From: Nocardia sp. NBC_01329
GTDB taxonomy: Bacteria > Actinomycetota > Actinomycetes > Mycobacteriales > Mycobacteriaceae
DNA length: 64,000 nt
Direction: 5' to 3'
Assembly (NCBI RefSeq): GCF_035956715.1
Contig: NZ_CP108381.1
Span: forward strand, 4,992,001 to 5,056,000
Shown here: positions 33,580 through 44,867 of the stretch, in pieces
Position numbering within the stretch: the stretch's first letter is position 1
Layout of the letters: each line of letters opens with the position of its first letter
The notes under the pieces: generated by a model
What the model was told of the DNA's origin: nothing
Seen by the model: only the letters and a program-made list of their open reading frames with translations
Database searches by the model: none
Program-made: the position numbers and the translations under genes

Positions 33580-35291
33580 TCCGGTTGTTGTTGCGGGTGC
33601 TCGGTCCCGAGTACGCCCGGCCGGTGCGCCGCACCGTAGCGCTGATGACGGTGACCGCGGTCGCCGAGGGTCTGTCCTACGCCCTGCTGGTCCCGGTGCT
33701 GCGAGCACTGTTCGGGAGCGTACCGGGCGACGCCCGGCCCTGGCTGATCGCGTTCGTGGCCGCCGTCACGTTCTACGGTGTGCTGCGCTATCTCAGCGAT
33801 CTGTCCGGCTTCCGGGTCGGGTCCACGCTGCTGCTGGGCCTCTACCACCGGTTCGGCGATCACCTGGCCCGGTTGCCCCTCGGCTGGTACAGCCCGGGCC
33901 GGGTCGGGCAGGTATCGGTGCTGGCCGGGCGCGGGATTCTCGAGGCGATGGGGGTGATCGCACATCTGCTGGCGCCGTTCGTCGCCGCCTGTGTGACACC
34001 GCTGACCATCGTCGTGGTCATGCTCGCCTTCGACTGGCGGATGGGGCTGGCCGCGCTCGCGGCGGTGCCGGTCGTGGCACTGGTTCAGATCCGAACCGGG
34101 CGTTCGGCGGCGGCCACCGACGAGGAACGGCACACCCGGGACGCGGAGTCCACCGCGCGGGTCATCGAATATCTGCAGGCCCAGCCGGTCCTGCGGGCAG
34201 GCAGCCGGAGCGGGGAACGTTTCCGGCTGCTCGACGATTCGCTGCGCGAGGTCGAGGCGGCGAACCGGCGGTCCACGGCGGCGGCACTGTTCGGTGCGGT
34301 GGGCTCGGCGGTCACGGTGCAGGCGATGTTCACCGCGCTGCTGGCACTCGGCGCCTATCTGGCCCTGGGTGGCGATATCGGCGCAGCGGAACTGCTGACG
34401 ATTCTGGTGCTGGCCGCGCGCTGTGCCGACCCGCTGCTGTCGCTCTCCGAGATCGGCGGCAGCTTGCGCAGCGCGCATTCGGTACTGGCGCGGCTCGATG
34501 ACCTCTTGCGCGTCGAACCGTTGCCGGAAGCCGCCGAACCGGTGCGCCCGGCCGGTCACAGCCTGGAGCTGGAGTCCGTCGTATTCGCGCACGGGGCCCG
34601 CACGGTGATAGACCACCTGTCGCTCTCGGTGCCGGAAGGCCGGCGGCTCGCCATCGTCGGCCCGTCGGGCGCGGGTAAGAGCACGGTGTTGCAGTTGATC
34701 GCGCGCTTCCACGATGTGGACGCCGGGACCGTGCGGGTCGGTGGTGTGGATGTGCGGGCCGTCGATACCGCGGTGGCCACCGCACAGTTCGCCATGGTGT
34801 TCCAGGACGTCTACCTGTTCGACGGCACGATCGAGGACAACATCCGTCTCGGCCGACCCGACGCCACCGAGGCCGATATCCGCGCGGCGGCCACCGCGGC
34901 CCGTCTCGACGATGTGATCGAACGCCTGCCCGGGGGCCGGTCGGCGAAGGTCGGCGAAGGCGGGGCGCTGCTGTCGGGTGGTGAACGCCAGCGCGTATCC
35001 ATCGCGCGAGCGCTGCTGAAGAACGCGCCGATCGTACTGCTCGACGAGGTGACCTCGGCGCTGGATCCGGTGAACGAGGCAGCCGTGCACGAAGGTATCG
35101 AACGCCTCATGGCCGGCCGGACGGTCGTCATGGTGGCGCATCGGCTGCGGACGGTCCAGCGGGCCGATCGAATCGTCTTCCTGGACAAGGGGCGGGTCGT
35201 GGAGGAGGGCGGTCACGACGAACTGTTGCGTCGCGGCGGTCGCTACGCCGATTTCTGGGAGGTATCCGCAGCACCGGGCGTGTGCGAATAA
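33576..35291 (+). CDS. ABC transporter, permease-ATPase half (IrtB/YbtQ-like), copy 2
   Basis: 571 residues, related to the gene at 16809 over its full length (RYLSDLSGFRVGSTLLLGLY; GRVGQVSVLAGRGILEAMGV). ATPase motifs: Walker A GPSGAGKST, Q-loop VFQDVYLFDG, signature LSGGERQR, Walker B IVLLDEVTSALDP, H-loop VAHR. No serine hydrolase accompanies this copy; instead the AraC gene at 30766 precedes it. Together with copy 1 this gives two full paralogous transporters within 20 kb. Confidence 0.88.
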   Translation: MIRLLLRVLGPEYARPVRRTVALMTVTAVAEGLSYALLVPVLRALFGSVPGDARPWLIAFVAAVTFYGVLRYLSDLSGFRVGSTLLLGLYHRFGDHLARLPLGWYSPGRVGQVSVLAGRGILEAMGVIAHLLAPFVAACVTPLTIVVVMLAFDWRMGLAALAAVPVVALVQIRTGRSAAATDEERHTRDAESTARVIEYLQAQPVLRAGSRSGERFRLLDDSLREVEAANRRSTAAALFGAVGSAVTVQAMFTALLALGAYLALGGDIGAAELLTILVLAARCADPLLSLSEIGGSLRSAHSVLARLDDLLRVEPLPEAAEPVRPAGHSLELESVVFAHGARTVIDHLSLSVPEGRRLAIVGPSGAGKSTVLQLIARFHDVDAGTVRVGGVDVRAVDTAVATAQFAMVFQDVYLFDGTIEDNIRLGRPDATEADIRAAATAARLDDVIERLPGGRSAKVGEGGALLSGGERQRVSIARALLKNAPIVLLDEVTSALDPVNEAAVHEGIERLMAGRTVVMVAHRLRTVQRADRIVFLDKGRVVEEGGHDELLRRGGRYADFWEVSAAPGVCE

Positions 35292-35312
35292 GTCCTGAGT
35301 GGCGGGCTCGAC

Positions 35313-35618
35313 CTAGTCGATCGGGCGGATCGACGGGCCGAAGCCCTGCGTCATCAGGACGTGGTCGGCGAGATCCTCCATACTCATCATCTCCGGATGG
35401 CTGTAGTAGATCAGCTCGAAACGACGATGCCGCCAAGACATCGGGTCCATCCGTCCCGCATCGCTCGTATCGCACAACGCTTCGAGCCGACCCAGATCGA
35501 ACGGCTCCTTACCGCGGGCGTGCCCATCCGCCTTGACCGCCGCCAAGCGCTCTGTACGTGTCAGATCCGCCCTGCTCCACACCCCCGCCGCGAAACGACG
35601 CGCTTCTTCGAGGTCCAC
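35313..35618 (-). CDS. hypothetical protein
   Basis: 101 residues from GTG 35618 (AGGAG upstream). A charged, cytoplasmic-looking protein: LEEARRFAAGVWSRADLTRT, then RRFELIYYSHPEMMSMEDLA and FGPSIRP. No motif recognised. Convergent with the second ABC pair (21-base gap). Confidence 0.6.
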   Translation of the reverse strand: MDLEEARRFAAGVWSRADLTRTERLAAVKADGHARGKEPFDLGRLEALCDTSDAGRMDPMSWRHRRFELIYYSHPEMMSMEDLADHVLMTQGFGPSIRPID

Positions 35619-36668
35619 TGACGCTCTCCTACCTGCCCGCGGGCCCGGTCCAGCCGGCAGGCTGGTTTAACCACGAGAAGTTCTGGGTACGATTCTAGGC
35701 CGTCAACCACGGGGTTGCATCGCCGAATCCCGTGCGCGCGCCGAAACGCCTCGCACACTGGGCATTCTACGAATCGAACCGGATCATGCCGACGAATTCG
35801 CCGCAACCGAGAAGAAGATCACCGGTCCTGGGCGCCGGGCAACGTCGTGGACCGGCGGGCCGGCAATCCGAGCCGGCCCGCCGGTCGCGGGCAGTCGACG
35901 GGCGCCGCGCCGGGTGTACGCGAAGTCCACCCGGGCCTCGATCCGCCGAAAACGTCCAGTTCCTCGAGGTAGTCCATCCTCGAGGTAGTCCAGTTCATCG
36001 AGGTAGTGGCACTGTTCCGGATCGCGCACGGAGCAGGCCGGCCGCGGCGGCGTGGGCCCGGAACCGATCCCGCCCGGTCGGGTCATCGGCCTCGCCGGTG
36101 ACGGTCAGGGCCCGGTTCCCGGGGTGCACGCCCGGTGCCGGACCGGTCGAGAGCCCGGGGAAATCCCTGGCGCGATCACGCCCCGGGGGCGGGCACGCAT
36201 CGGCGGCGGTATCGCGGCGTCGACCGGAGAAACCCGGCGAGAAAAGCGGCATCCAACTCTCCTGTCGCGGAGCGGTGCGTGCAGTCTTCGTCGCGGTATT
36301 CGATCATTGTCCGAACAGTAGCCAATATGCTGCCACCGCTATCGGGTGTCAAGCGGAGGAAGGGTTGCAGAACGGCCACGGATCGGCCGAATAGCGGCCT
36401 GTGGTCGAAGTATGGCCGGAAACTGCCGGGCCGCAGACTCCTGGAAAGGGCCGCCCGTCATGTTTGCTGAACGGATGCGATCCGGCGCGCACTGTGACCG
36501 ACGCCACCGCCGGCATCGCCCGCGTGCGGGCCAGTCGTTCTCGCCGAGCCCGCAGCGGTCATCCGGTCCCGAGTGGCAGTGCGGATATTCCGCTCGGGAT
36601 GGCGGATGTCCCTCCGCCGCCGTTGCCATACGTTTTCCGGCAACGGCCGCGGAAGGAGAGGGATCCAA
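35619..36668. other. 1-kb region without a confident gene
   Basis: Several short overlapping frames exist on both strands, but none has a ribosome-binding site plus domain. The region contains a three-unit repeat (35964-36009) and GC-rich blocks. On the minus strand a frame reads YLDELDYLEDGLPRGTG across the repeat, which might belong to a lost gene. I would treat this as a decayed or regulatory region. Confidence 0.45.
35964..36009. repeat. three near-identical 12-13 base units (TCGAGGTAGTCCA)
   Basis: TCGAGGTAGTCCA at 35964-35976 and 35980-35992, and TCGAGGTAGTGG at 35998-36009, spaced 16 and 18 bases apart. Read on the minus strand, units encode repeats of the type DYLED/ELDYL. Confidence 0.6.
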
Positions 36669-37643
36669 ATGGCTATCGCACCTACTTTCGATATTCAGCT
36701 CACGGAGGCCGATCTCCGCGAGCAGTTGCGGACCGATGTGCTCTGGGGATTGTCCAGCCGCCGGAAATGGCTTCCGTCCAAATGGTTCTACGACGCCCGG
36801 GGCAGCAAACTCTTCGATCTCATCACCGGGCTCCCGGAGTACTACCCGGCACGCACCGAACGCGCGCTTCTGCACGGCTGCGCCGATGAGATCGCACGCC
36901 AGGCCTCCGGGGCGACCGAATTGGTCGAGCTGGGTTCGGGATCTCCGGAGAAGACGCGACTGCTGCTGAACGCGCTCAGCGCGCACGGATCACTGTGCTC
37001 CTACGTACCGCAGGACGTCTCCGAGAGTGCGTTGCGGGCCGCGGCCGATTGGGCCAGCGACGAGTTCCCGTATCTGTCCATCCACGGAATCGTCAGCGAT
37101 TTCACCACCATGCTCCGGGCGTTGCCGCACGGTGGCCGCCGCTTGGTCGCGTTACTCGGCGGCACCTTGGGCAACCTGGCGCCTTTCGACCGCACCGCGT
37201 TCCTCGGCGAATTGCACCGGGTGCTCACACCCGGCGAACAGGTGCTGGTGGGCGTCGGGCTGGTGACCGATCCCGCCGTGATGATCCCCGCCTACGACGA
37301 CGCCGCGGGTGTGACCGCGGAGTTCAACCGCAATGTGCTGCATGTGCTGAACGACCGTCTCGGCGCGGATTTCGATCCGCTCGGATTCGAGCATTTCGCA
37401 GTATGGGATCCCGATCTCGAATGGGTCGAAATGCGTTTGGCCGCCACGAAGCCGATGCGGGTCACGGTTCCCGATCTGGATCTGGTGGCCGATTTCGCCG
37501 CCGGCGAGCAGATCCGTACCGAGATCTCGGCGAAGTTCCGACTACCCGCTCTCCGTAACGAACTGGCCGCAGCCGGTTTCCGGACGCGCCGGGCATGGGC
37601 CGATCCCGACCACCGATTCGCGCTGGTACTCGCCGACAGGTGA
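36669..37643 (+). CDS. egtD: EgtD-like L-histidine N-alpha-methyltransferase
   Basis: 324 residues from ATG 36669 (AGGAGAGGG upstream), the usual EgtD length. Family marks: WLPSKWFYDARGSKLFDLIT, LPEYYPARTERALL, VELGSGSPEKTRLLL (SAM site), LLGGTLGNLAPF, YDDAAGVTAEFNRNVLHVLN and the E-x-S pair in TEISAKFR that holds the histidine. It trimethylates histidine to hercynine, the first step of ergothioneine synthesis. No egtA, egtB, egtC or egtE lies beside it, so it is either a second copy or an unlinked gene. Confidence 0.82.
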   Translation: MAIAPTFDIQLTEADLREQLRTDVLWGLSSRRKWLPSKWFYDARGSKLFDLITGLPEYYPARTERALLHGCADEIARQASGATELVELGSGSPEKTRLLLNALSAHGSLCSYVPQDVSESALRAAADWASDEFPYLSIHGIVSDFTTMLRALPHGGRRLVALLGGTLGNLAPFDRTAFLGELHRVLTPGEQVLVGVGLVTDPAVMIPAYDDAAGVTAEFNRNVLHVLNDRLGADFDPLGFEHFAVWDPDLEWVEMRLAATKPMRVTVPDLDLVADFAAGEQIRTEISAKFRLPALRNELAAAGFRTRRAWADPDHRFALVLADR

Positions 37644-37730
37644 ACCGGTTTCCGAGCCGCGGTGATTCTGCGGCTTCCGGATCCGGTTACCGCGTCGCGA
37701 GGTGGTTCTGTTCCGGGCCGGCCGGGCAGT

Positions 37731-38663
37731 TCACGGGGTCGATGCCGGCGCCGGCGTATAGCGGATCCGCCAACCCCCCTCCCAGCGTTGTCCGGGTGCC
37801 AGGTGTCGTAGGCCGCGACCGGAGTTCAACGCGTCCGGCGGCGCGGTCATCGGCTCCAGTGCGACAGCGACACCTTTACCGTCCGGGCGCGGGAACTCCC
37901 GGGGCGTGAAGACCTGCAGGTATTCCCACCCGGCATCCCCCGCGAGTTCGACCGTCGCACCGTCGGGTGCGGTGAGCCGGGCCGCCGCCGCGGGTGTCAC
38001 CCCACCGAACGGCGTATCCAGGTCCAGTTGTGCGAGCGGTACTCCGGCACGCAGGTCGTAGCGGGTGCCCTCGACCGGATGTTCGGCCACCGGATTCATC
38101 CGGGCATCGGTCTCGAAGTACGTCTCCGCGGCCACCGTCAGCACCAGATCCTCGATCGGGGTCGCGCCTATCCGGAAGTACGGGTGTGCGCCGACCGCAT
38201 AGGGCGCGGACCGTTCGCTGTGGTTGACCACCCCGTGGGTCACGCTGAGCCCGTCGGCGTGCAGTTCGTAGCGCACCCAGGTGTCCAGCAGGAACGGCCA
38301 GCCGTGCTGTGGCGGTATCAGCGTGCCCAACGTCACCGTGCCGGCGGACTGTTGCCGTATCTCGTAGTCGGTATTGCGCAGCAAACCGTGGATGGCGTTC
38401 GAACGCGTCACCTCGGTGATATCGAGCTGCTGCGGTAACCCGTCGAGGATCCAGATACCGTCGCGGACCCGGTTGGGCCACGGCGCCAGGACGATACCGG
38501 CACCCATCGATGGTGTGGCATCCGCTGGAACCGGCTCGGTGACCGCGACACCGTCGACGGCCAGACCCCGCAGTACAGCGGCCACAGTACCGATCTCGGC
38601 GCGCGCACTCCGGGTCTTCAGAACAATGGAACGACCGGTCGGGGTCGGTTCGGAGGAGGTCAC
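37731..38663 (-). CDS. aldose 1-epimerase (mutarotase) family protein
   Basis: About 310 residues from GTG 38663. A galactose-mutarotase-like beta-barrel: LAPWPNRVRDGIWILDGLPQ, NAIHGLLRNTDYEI with the catalytic-type His, VNHSERSAPYAVGAHPYFRI (HPYF), and ALEPMTAPPDALNSGRG near the end. Acts on the alpha/beta forms of sugars. The stop is followed by 87 bases before the egtD end on the other strand. The specific sugar is unknown. Confidence 0.85.
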   Translation of the reverse strand: MTSSEPTPTGRSIVLKTRSARAEIGTVAAVLRGLAVDGVAVTEPVPADATPSMGAGIVLAPWPNRVRDGIWILDGLPQQLDITEVTRSNAIHGLLRNTDYEIRQQSAGTVTLGTLIPPQHGWPFLLDTWVRYELHADGLSVTHGVVNHSERSAPYAVGAHPYFRIGATPIEDLVLTVAAETYFETDARMNPVAEHPVEGTRYDLRAGVPLAQLDLDTPFGGVTPAAAARLTAPDGATVELAGDAGWEYLQVFTPREFPRPDGKGVAVALEPMTAPPDALNSGRGLRHLAPGQRWEGGWRIRYTPAPASTP

Positions 38664-38763
38664 CTCCGCCAGCCTAGATCGACGCACTCCCACCGGCCCG
38701 CGGCGCGGTTTCACCCGAATCGGATGATGTGGCGCGCGCGTCGACGGCACAGGATCGACAGCT

Positions 38764-39183
38764 ATGACGACCGAGCGCCTGGGCCCTGTCGAACTGGCCG
38801 TACTGGCCTTTCCCGCCGACCGGGTCGCGCCTTCCGTAGTCGACGCGTTGCGCGAGGTGGTCGACCACGGCGACGCCACCATCATCGACCTGATCTATCT
38901 GGCGAGAACAGCGGACGGCGATATCGTCCAGCTCGAGGTGGACGAGCCATTGCAGGATGTGGGGCTGGCGGGGCTGTCCGTCGACCCGCGCGGGCTGGTC
39001 AGCGACGCCGATCTCGATATCGTCCGCGACACCCTCGAACCGGGCACCTCCGCCGTGGTGGTGGTCTACGAACAGACCTGGGCCCGTCGGCTGGGCGCTA
39101 CCGTGGCCGCTGCCGGCGGCGAACTGGCGCTGCACGTCCAGATTCCGCGCGACGCCGTGGACGCGGCGCTCGCCGCCTCGTGA
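38764..39183 (+). CDS. DUF6325-type small acidic protein
   Basis: 139 residues from ATG 38764. VELAVLAFPADRVAPSVVDA, ATIIDLIYLARTADGDIVQL and TSAVVVVYEQTWARRLGATV match the pattern of small actinobacterial membrane-associated or stress-linked proteins of this kind. Function unknown. The SHOCT-domain gene begins 13 bases further on, and such pairs are common in actinobacteria. Confidence 0.7.
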   Translation: MTTERLGPVELAVLAFPADRVAPSVVDALREVVDHGDATIIDLIYLARTADGDIVQLEVDEPLQDVGLAGLSVDPRGLVSDADLDIVRDTLEPGTSAVVVVYEQTWARRLGATVAAAGGELALHVQIPRDAVDAALAAS

Positions 39184-39196
39184 GAAAGGACCGGCC

Positions 39197-39523
39197 ATGG
39201 TGTTCAGGGCAGGACGCGTAGGACGGCCGGGGCTGCTCGGCACGGTCGCCCGGACGGCCGTGGTGGCGGGTACCGCCCGCGCCACCACCAATGCCCTCGA
39301 CCGTCGCTCCCAGCGCCGGGCGAGCGAGCAGCAGGCATACCAGGAACCGCAGCAGGTCTACCAGGAGCCTCCGGCGCAGTACGCGCCGCCGCAGGCCCCG
39401 CCCGTACCCGCGCAGTCCGAACAGGACCTGGTGGCCAAGCTGGAGCGTCTCGGCCGGTTGCGCGATTCCGGGACTCTTTCGGAGCAGGAGTTCGCGGCGG
39501 CCAAGGCTCAGCTACTGCAGTAG
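39197..39523 (+). CDS. SHOCT-domain protein
   Basis: 108 residues from ATG 39197 (AAAGGA upstream). N-terminal part rich in Arg and Gly with a possible anchor (VARTAVVAGTARATTNAL), a Gln/Pro-rich linker (QAYQEPQQVYQEPPAQYAPP), then a C-terminal SHOCT domain: LVAKLERLGRLRDSGTLSEQ then EFAAAKAQLL, the short helical hairpin that mediates oligomerisation. Next to the DUF6325-type gene and probably cotranscribed. Confidence 0.8.
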   Translation: MVFRAGRVGRPGLLGTVARTAVVAGTARATTNALDRRSQRRASEQQAYQEPQQVYQEPPAQYAPPQAPPVPAQSEQDLVAKLERLGRLRDSGTLSEQEFAAAKAQLLQ

Positions 39524-39628
39524 CCGGGCTGCTGAAGTGACGGGCTACTGAAGTGGCGCTAGAGCCCGTTGACGATCACCGCGTCGCAGTCCGCGGCCGC
39601 CTGCCGCAGCGGGATCGCCGCCTGGGGT

Positions 39629-40639
39629 TCAGGATCCGGCTTTCCCGTTACGCCGGAGCAGATGCGGCCGCAGCCGGTTGAACCCGCGCACCCGCACACT
39701 GCGCAGATGCCGGATATCCAGTTCCGTCTCACCGTCCAGTGCGGCCGCGGCACCGTCGTCCACCAGGATCGTGCCCGGCCGGGCGACACCGGTGAGCCGG
39801 GCGGCGATGTTCACCACCGAGCCGTACAGGTCGCCGAAACGCTGCAGCACCGGCCCGTAGGCGATGGCCACCCGCAGTTCCGGGGTGGTGCCCACGGTCA
39901 TGGTGGATTCCTGCAGCGCCAGCGCGATCCGGGCCGCGGCCAGCGGCGATTCGGCCGCGAACATGACTTCGTCACCGACGTTCTTGACAACCCAGCCGCC
40001 GTTCTCGGCGATGGCGTCGTTGGTGGTGGACTCGAAGGCTTCCAGCAACGTGGACAGTTCGTCCGGATGGAGGTGCCGGGTCAGCCGGGTGTAGCCGACC
40101 ATATCCGCGAAGCCGACGGCCAGCACCCTGGTCGAATCCTCGGCCGGGCCGGTCTCCTCCAGATTGCGCGCGAGCGCCGCGTCGAGGTGCCGTCGCCACG
40201 CGTAGGACAGCAGGCTCTCCAGCAATTCCACCGTTTCGGCGGTCGCGGTGCGGGTGATCTGTGCGCGGTCCCCGTCGGCTCCGGCGGCGGCGACGCGTCG
40301 ATCGATCTCGGCGAGCACCAGATCGACCTGCCATTCCGCCAGGCGCGCCATGGTCTGTCCGATCGTGCGGGCGGTGGCGGCCTGCTGGCGGGCATCGGCC
40401 CCGGCCAGGATCCCGACCTCCCGGAACCGCTGGATCGCGGCGATATCCGCGTCGGTGTAATCGCGCGCACTGTCGTCCTCGCTGGCGGGGAAACCCAGGG
40501 AGACCCACAGCCGTCTGGCCAGCTCCGGCGATACCTCGGCTTTTTCGGCGACCTCGATACGGTTGTAGCGCCGACGGCCGGCGAGCAGGCTCGCCTCTGC
40601 CGCCGACCGCACCGATTCGGCCCTCTCCTGCGACACCAT
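39629..40639 (-). CDS. class III adenylyl cyclase with N-terminal regulatory domain (Rv1264-like)
   Basis: 336 residues from ATG 40639. The N-terminal ~165 residues form a helical regulatory domain; the C-terminal cyclase domain shows AVGFADMVGYTRLTR (first metal Asp), VVKNVGDEVMF (Lys and second metal Asp) and GSVVNIAARLTGVARPG (Asn and Arg of the transition state). These are the catalytic residues of class III cyclases making cAMP. The layout resembles the pH-sensing mycobacterial Rv1264. The final residues LRPHLLRRNGKAGS are basic. It shares the window with an Rv0805-like phosphodiesterase gene at 57406. Confidence 0.88.
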   Translation of the reverse strand: MVSQERAESVRSAAEASLLAGRRRYNRIEVAEKAEVSPELARRLWVSLGFPASEDDSARDYTDADIAAIQRFREVGILAGADARQQAATARTIGQTMARLAEWQVDLVLAEIDRRVAAAGADGDRAQITRTATAETVELLESLLSYAWRRHLDAALARNLEETGPAEDSTRVLAVGFADMVGYTRLTRHLHPDELSTLLEAFESTTNDAIAENGGWVVKNVGDEVMFAAESPLAAARIALALQESTMTVGTTPELRVAIAYGPVLQRFGDLYGSVVNIAARLTGVARPGTILVDDGAAAALDGETELDIRHLRSVRVRGFNRLRPHLLRRNGKAGS

Positions 40640-40729
40640 GGCCGAAACCTTACGACGCCGCGGCGGCCTGGCGGCGGGACGGGAGGAATCGTTCGGTGAT
40701 CTGCGTCATGGCGCCGGTATCCCGGACAG

Positions 40730-43201
<2,472 letters not shown>

Positions 43202-43356
43202 GAACAAACCCTCCACCTCGTGGTTCCGGTTTCCGCGCACAGGTGGAGCCGACGATAGCAATTCGCTCTGACCGAATGGGGTTCCGACGCGCGGTCCCGG
43301 CCGATTACCGGAATCCGAGGTGAGTGTGGCCGCGCAGGTGATGCGCGCTGCGGACC

Positions 43357-43947
43357 TCAGCCCGCCCGTCGCGCCCGCAGGACGAGATCCTTGATCTGAT
43401 GGCCGGCGGCGGGCCGGTTGCGATCACGCCGGTCCTCGACCTCGATGGTCCATTCGTCGCCGAGGAGCCCCGCGATTTCGGACGGCTGATAGAAGTCGTA
43501 CGGGTCGAAACCATGCGGATTCTCTTCGCGCGGCGGGAATTCGGTGGGGTCGTGCGAGACGAACAGCAGCGTCCCCTCCGGAGCCACGGCTTCGAGCAGT
43601 CCGCGCACGGTGGCGTGGTCCGATTGGTGGGCGATCGGGAAGTAGTGCGCCGAGACCAGATCGAACGAACCCGCCGGCATCGGCGCGACGGTGATATCGG
43701 CGCGCTGCCAGGCGATCTCCGGATGCCCGGCCCCCGCGCGGTCCAGCGCAACCTGCGAGATGTCGACGGCGGTCACCTGCCAGCCCTGCTCGGCCAGCCA
43801 GTATGCGTCCGCACCCTCACCGCAGCCGAGATCCAGGACTCGGCCGGGTGTCATCCCGGTCACTTCGGTGACGAGGGCATCGTTGGGCAACCCACTGAAG
43901 TGCTGGTCGCTGCCGCTGTACATATCGTCCCAGAATTGCTGGTCCAT
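43357..43947 (-). CDS. class I SAM-dependent methyltransferase
   Basis: 196 residues from ATG 43947 (AGGAG upstream; an ATG at 43995 lies before it but has no site). SAM-binding motif VLDLGCGEGADAYWLAEQGW, followed by VTAVDISQVALDRA (acidic end of strand 2) and IAWQRADITVAPMPAGSFDL. A YxFxPIAHQSDHATVRGLL stretch lines the substrate site. The type resembles UbiE/TehB-like small-molecule methyltransferases. It diverges from an XRE-cupin regulator gene that may control it. Confidence 0.82.
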   Translation of the reverse strand: MDQQFWDDMYSGSDQHFSGLPNDALVTEVTGMTPGRVLDLGCGEGADAYWLAEQGWQVTAVDISQVALDRAGAGHPEIAWQRADITVAPMPAGSFDLVSAHYFPIAHQSDHATVRGLLEAVAPEGTLLFVSHDPTEFPPREENPHGFDPYDFYQPSEIAGLLGDEWTIEVEDRRDRNRPAAGHQIKDLVLRARRAG

Positions 43948-44004
43948 GCGTTTTCTCCTGATGTGGTCGAGGTGCGCTGCCCAGCATCCGGGCAAACAGC
44001 TGGC

Positions 44005-44033
44005 TTGACAAATTTATTTGCCATATCTGCAAT
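44005..44033 (+). promoter_or_regulatory. promoter and operator of the XRE-cupin gene, leaderless
   Basis: TTGACA (44005-44010), 17 bases, TGCAAT (44028-44033); the ATG of the regulator follows at 44040, the usual place for a transcription start. A dyad TGACAAAT/ATTTGCCA (one mismatch, 44006-44023) overlaps the -35 and could be the regulator's own site. Confidence 0.6.
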
Positions 44034-44039
44034 AGAGGG

Positions 44040-44621
44040 ATGGATCAGGAGTTCGGCGAAGTCATCGAGGCGATCGGCCCACGGTTGCGCGAGCTGCGCC
44101 GCCGCAACGGCACCACATTGACGGCGCTGTCCGAGGTCACCGGCATCCCGGTGAGCACGCTGTCCCGCCTGGAATCCGGTCAGCGCAAACCCAGCCTCGA
44201 ACTACTGCTCCCCCTGGCCAAGGCCCATCAGGTGCCGTTGGACGAATTGGTCGACGCACCGGAGACCGGCGACCCCCGGGTGCACACCCGTCCGGTGACC
44301 CATCACGGCCAGACCTTCATCCCGTTGACCCGCAGACCGGGCGGACTACAGGCCTACAAGCAGATCCTGTCCGGCCGCGCCGCCGCCCAGCCCGATCCGC
44401 GCACCCACGAGGGTTACCACTGGCTCTACGTCCTCAACGGCAAACTGCGCTTGATCCTGGGCGACCAGGACATGATCCTCACCCCGGGCGAGGTCGCCGA
44501 ATTCGACACCCACCTGCCGCACTGGTTCGGCAACGCCGACGAGCACCCCGTGGAATACCTGAGCATCTACGGCCCGCAGGGCGAGCGGTTCCACATCAAG
44601 GCCAGATATCGGCCGGAGTGA
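44040..44621 (+). CDS. XRE-family regulator with a cupin domain
   Basis: 193 residues from ATG 44040; no ribosome-binding site, probably leaderless. Helix-turn-helix: RLRELRRRNGTTLTALSEVT then SRLESGQRKPSLELLLPLAK (about 15-65). C-terminal cupin: YHWLYVLNGKLRLILGDQDM and EVAEFDTHLPHWFGNADEHP, with His residues able to hold a metal or ligand. Such regulators sense small molecules and repress neighbouring genes. Divergent from the methyltransferase gene, which is the likely target. Confidence 0.85.
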   Translation: MDQEFGEVIEAIGPRLRELRRRNGTTLTALSEVTGIPVSTLSRLESGQRKPSLELLLPLAKAHQVPLDELVDAPETGDPRVHTRPVTHHGQTFIPLTRRPGGLQAYKQILSGRAAAQPDPRTHEGYHWLYVLNGKLRLILGDQDMILTPGEVAEFDTHLPHWFGNADEHPVEYLSIYGPQGERFHIKARYRPE

Positions 44622-44867
44622 TATCGACCCCGCGCCTACGCTGCGGAAATTAGAATAGTTACCGTTTCGTGATCAATGTTGTCCGTGTCGTTTCCGGATC
44701 GGCGCGCATTTCGGCGAAACATGACTCCCCGGGTTTGCAGGACCGACATATAGCTGTGGTGTATTTCCAACGCTGTTCGAGCAGTCGGTGATGTTCTCGC
44801 CGCGCAATCGGCGGTGAAAGTCGTTGTGATCCACCGGCTCTCGACCTGAGCACGGAGGACCGCAATT

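Noticed and set aside
35784-36086. Minus-strand frame of 100 residues that includes the repeat YLDELDYLED
   Set aside because: No ribosome-binding site, and the rest is Pro/Arg rich as expected from out-of-frame GC-rich DNA.
44622-44867. Possible c-di-AMP (ydaO-type) riboswitch upstream of the NlpC/P60 gene
   Set aside because: Such switches precede some actinobacterial cell-wall hydrolase genes, but I cannot find the conserved core elements here.
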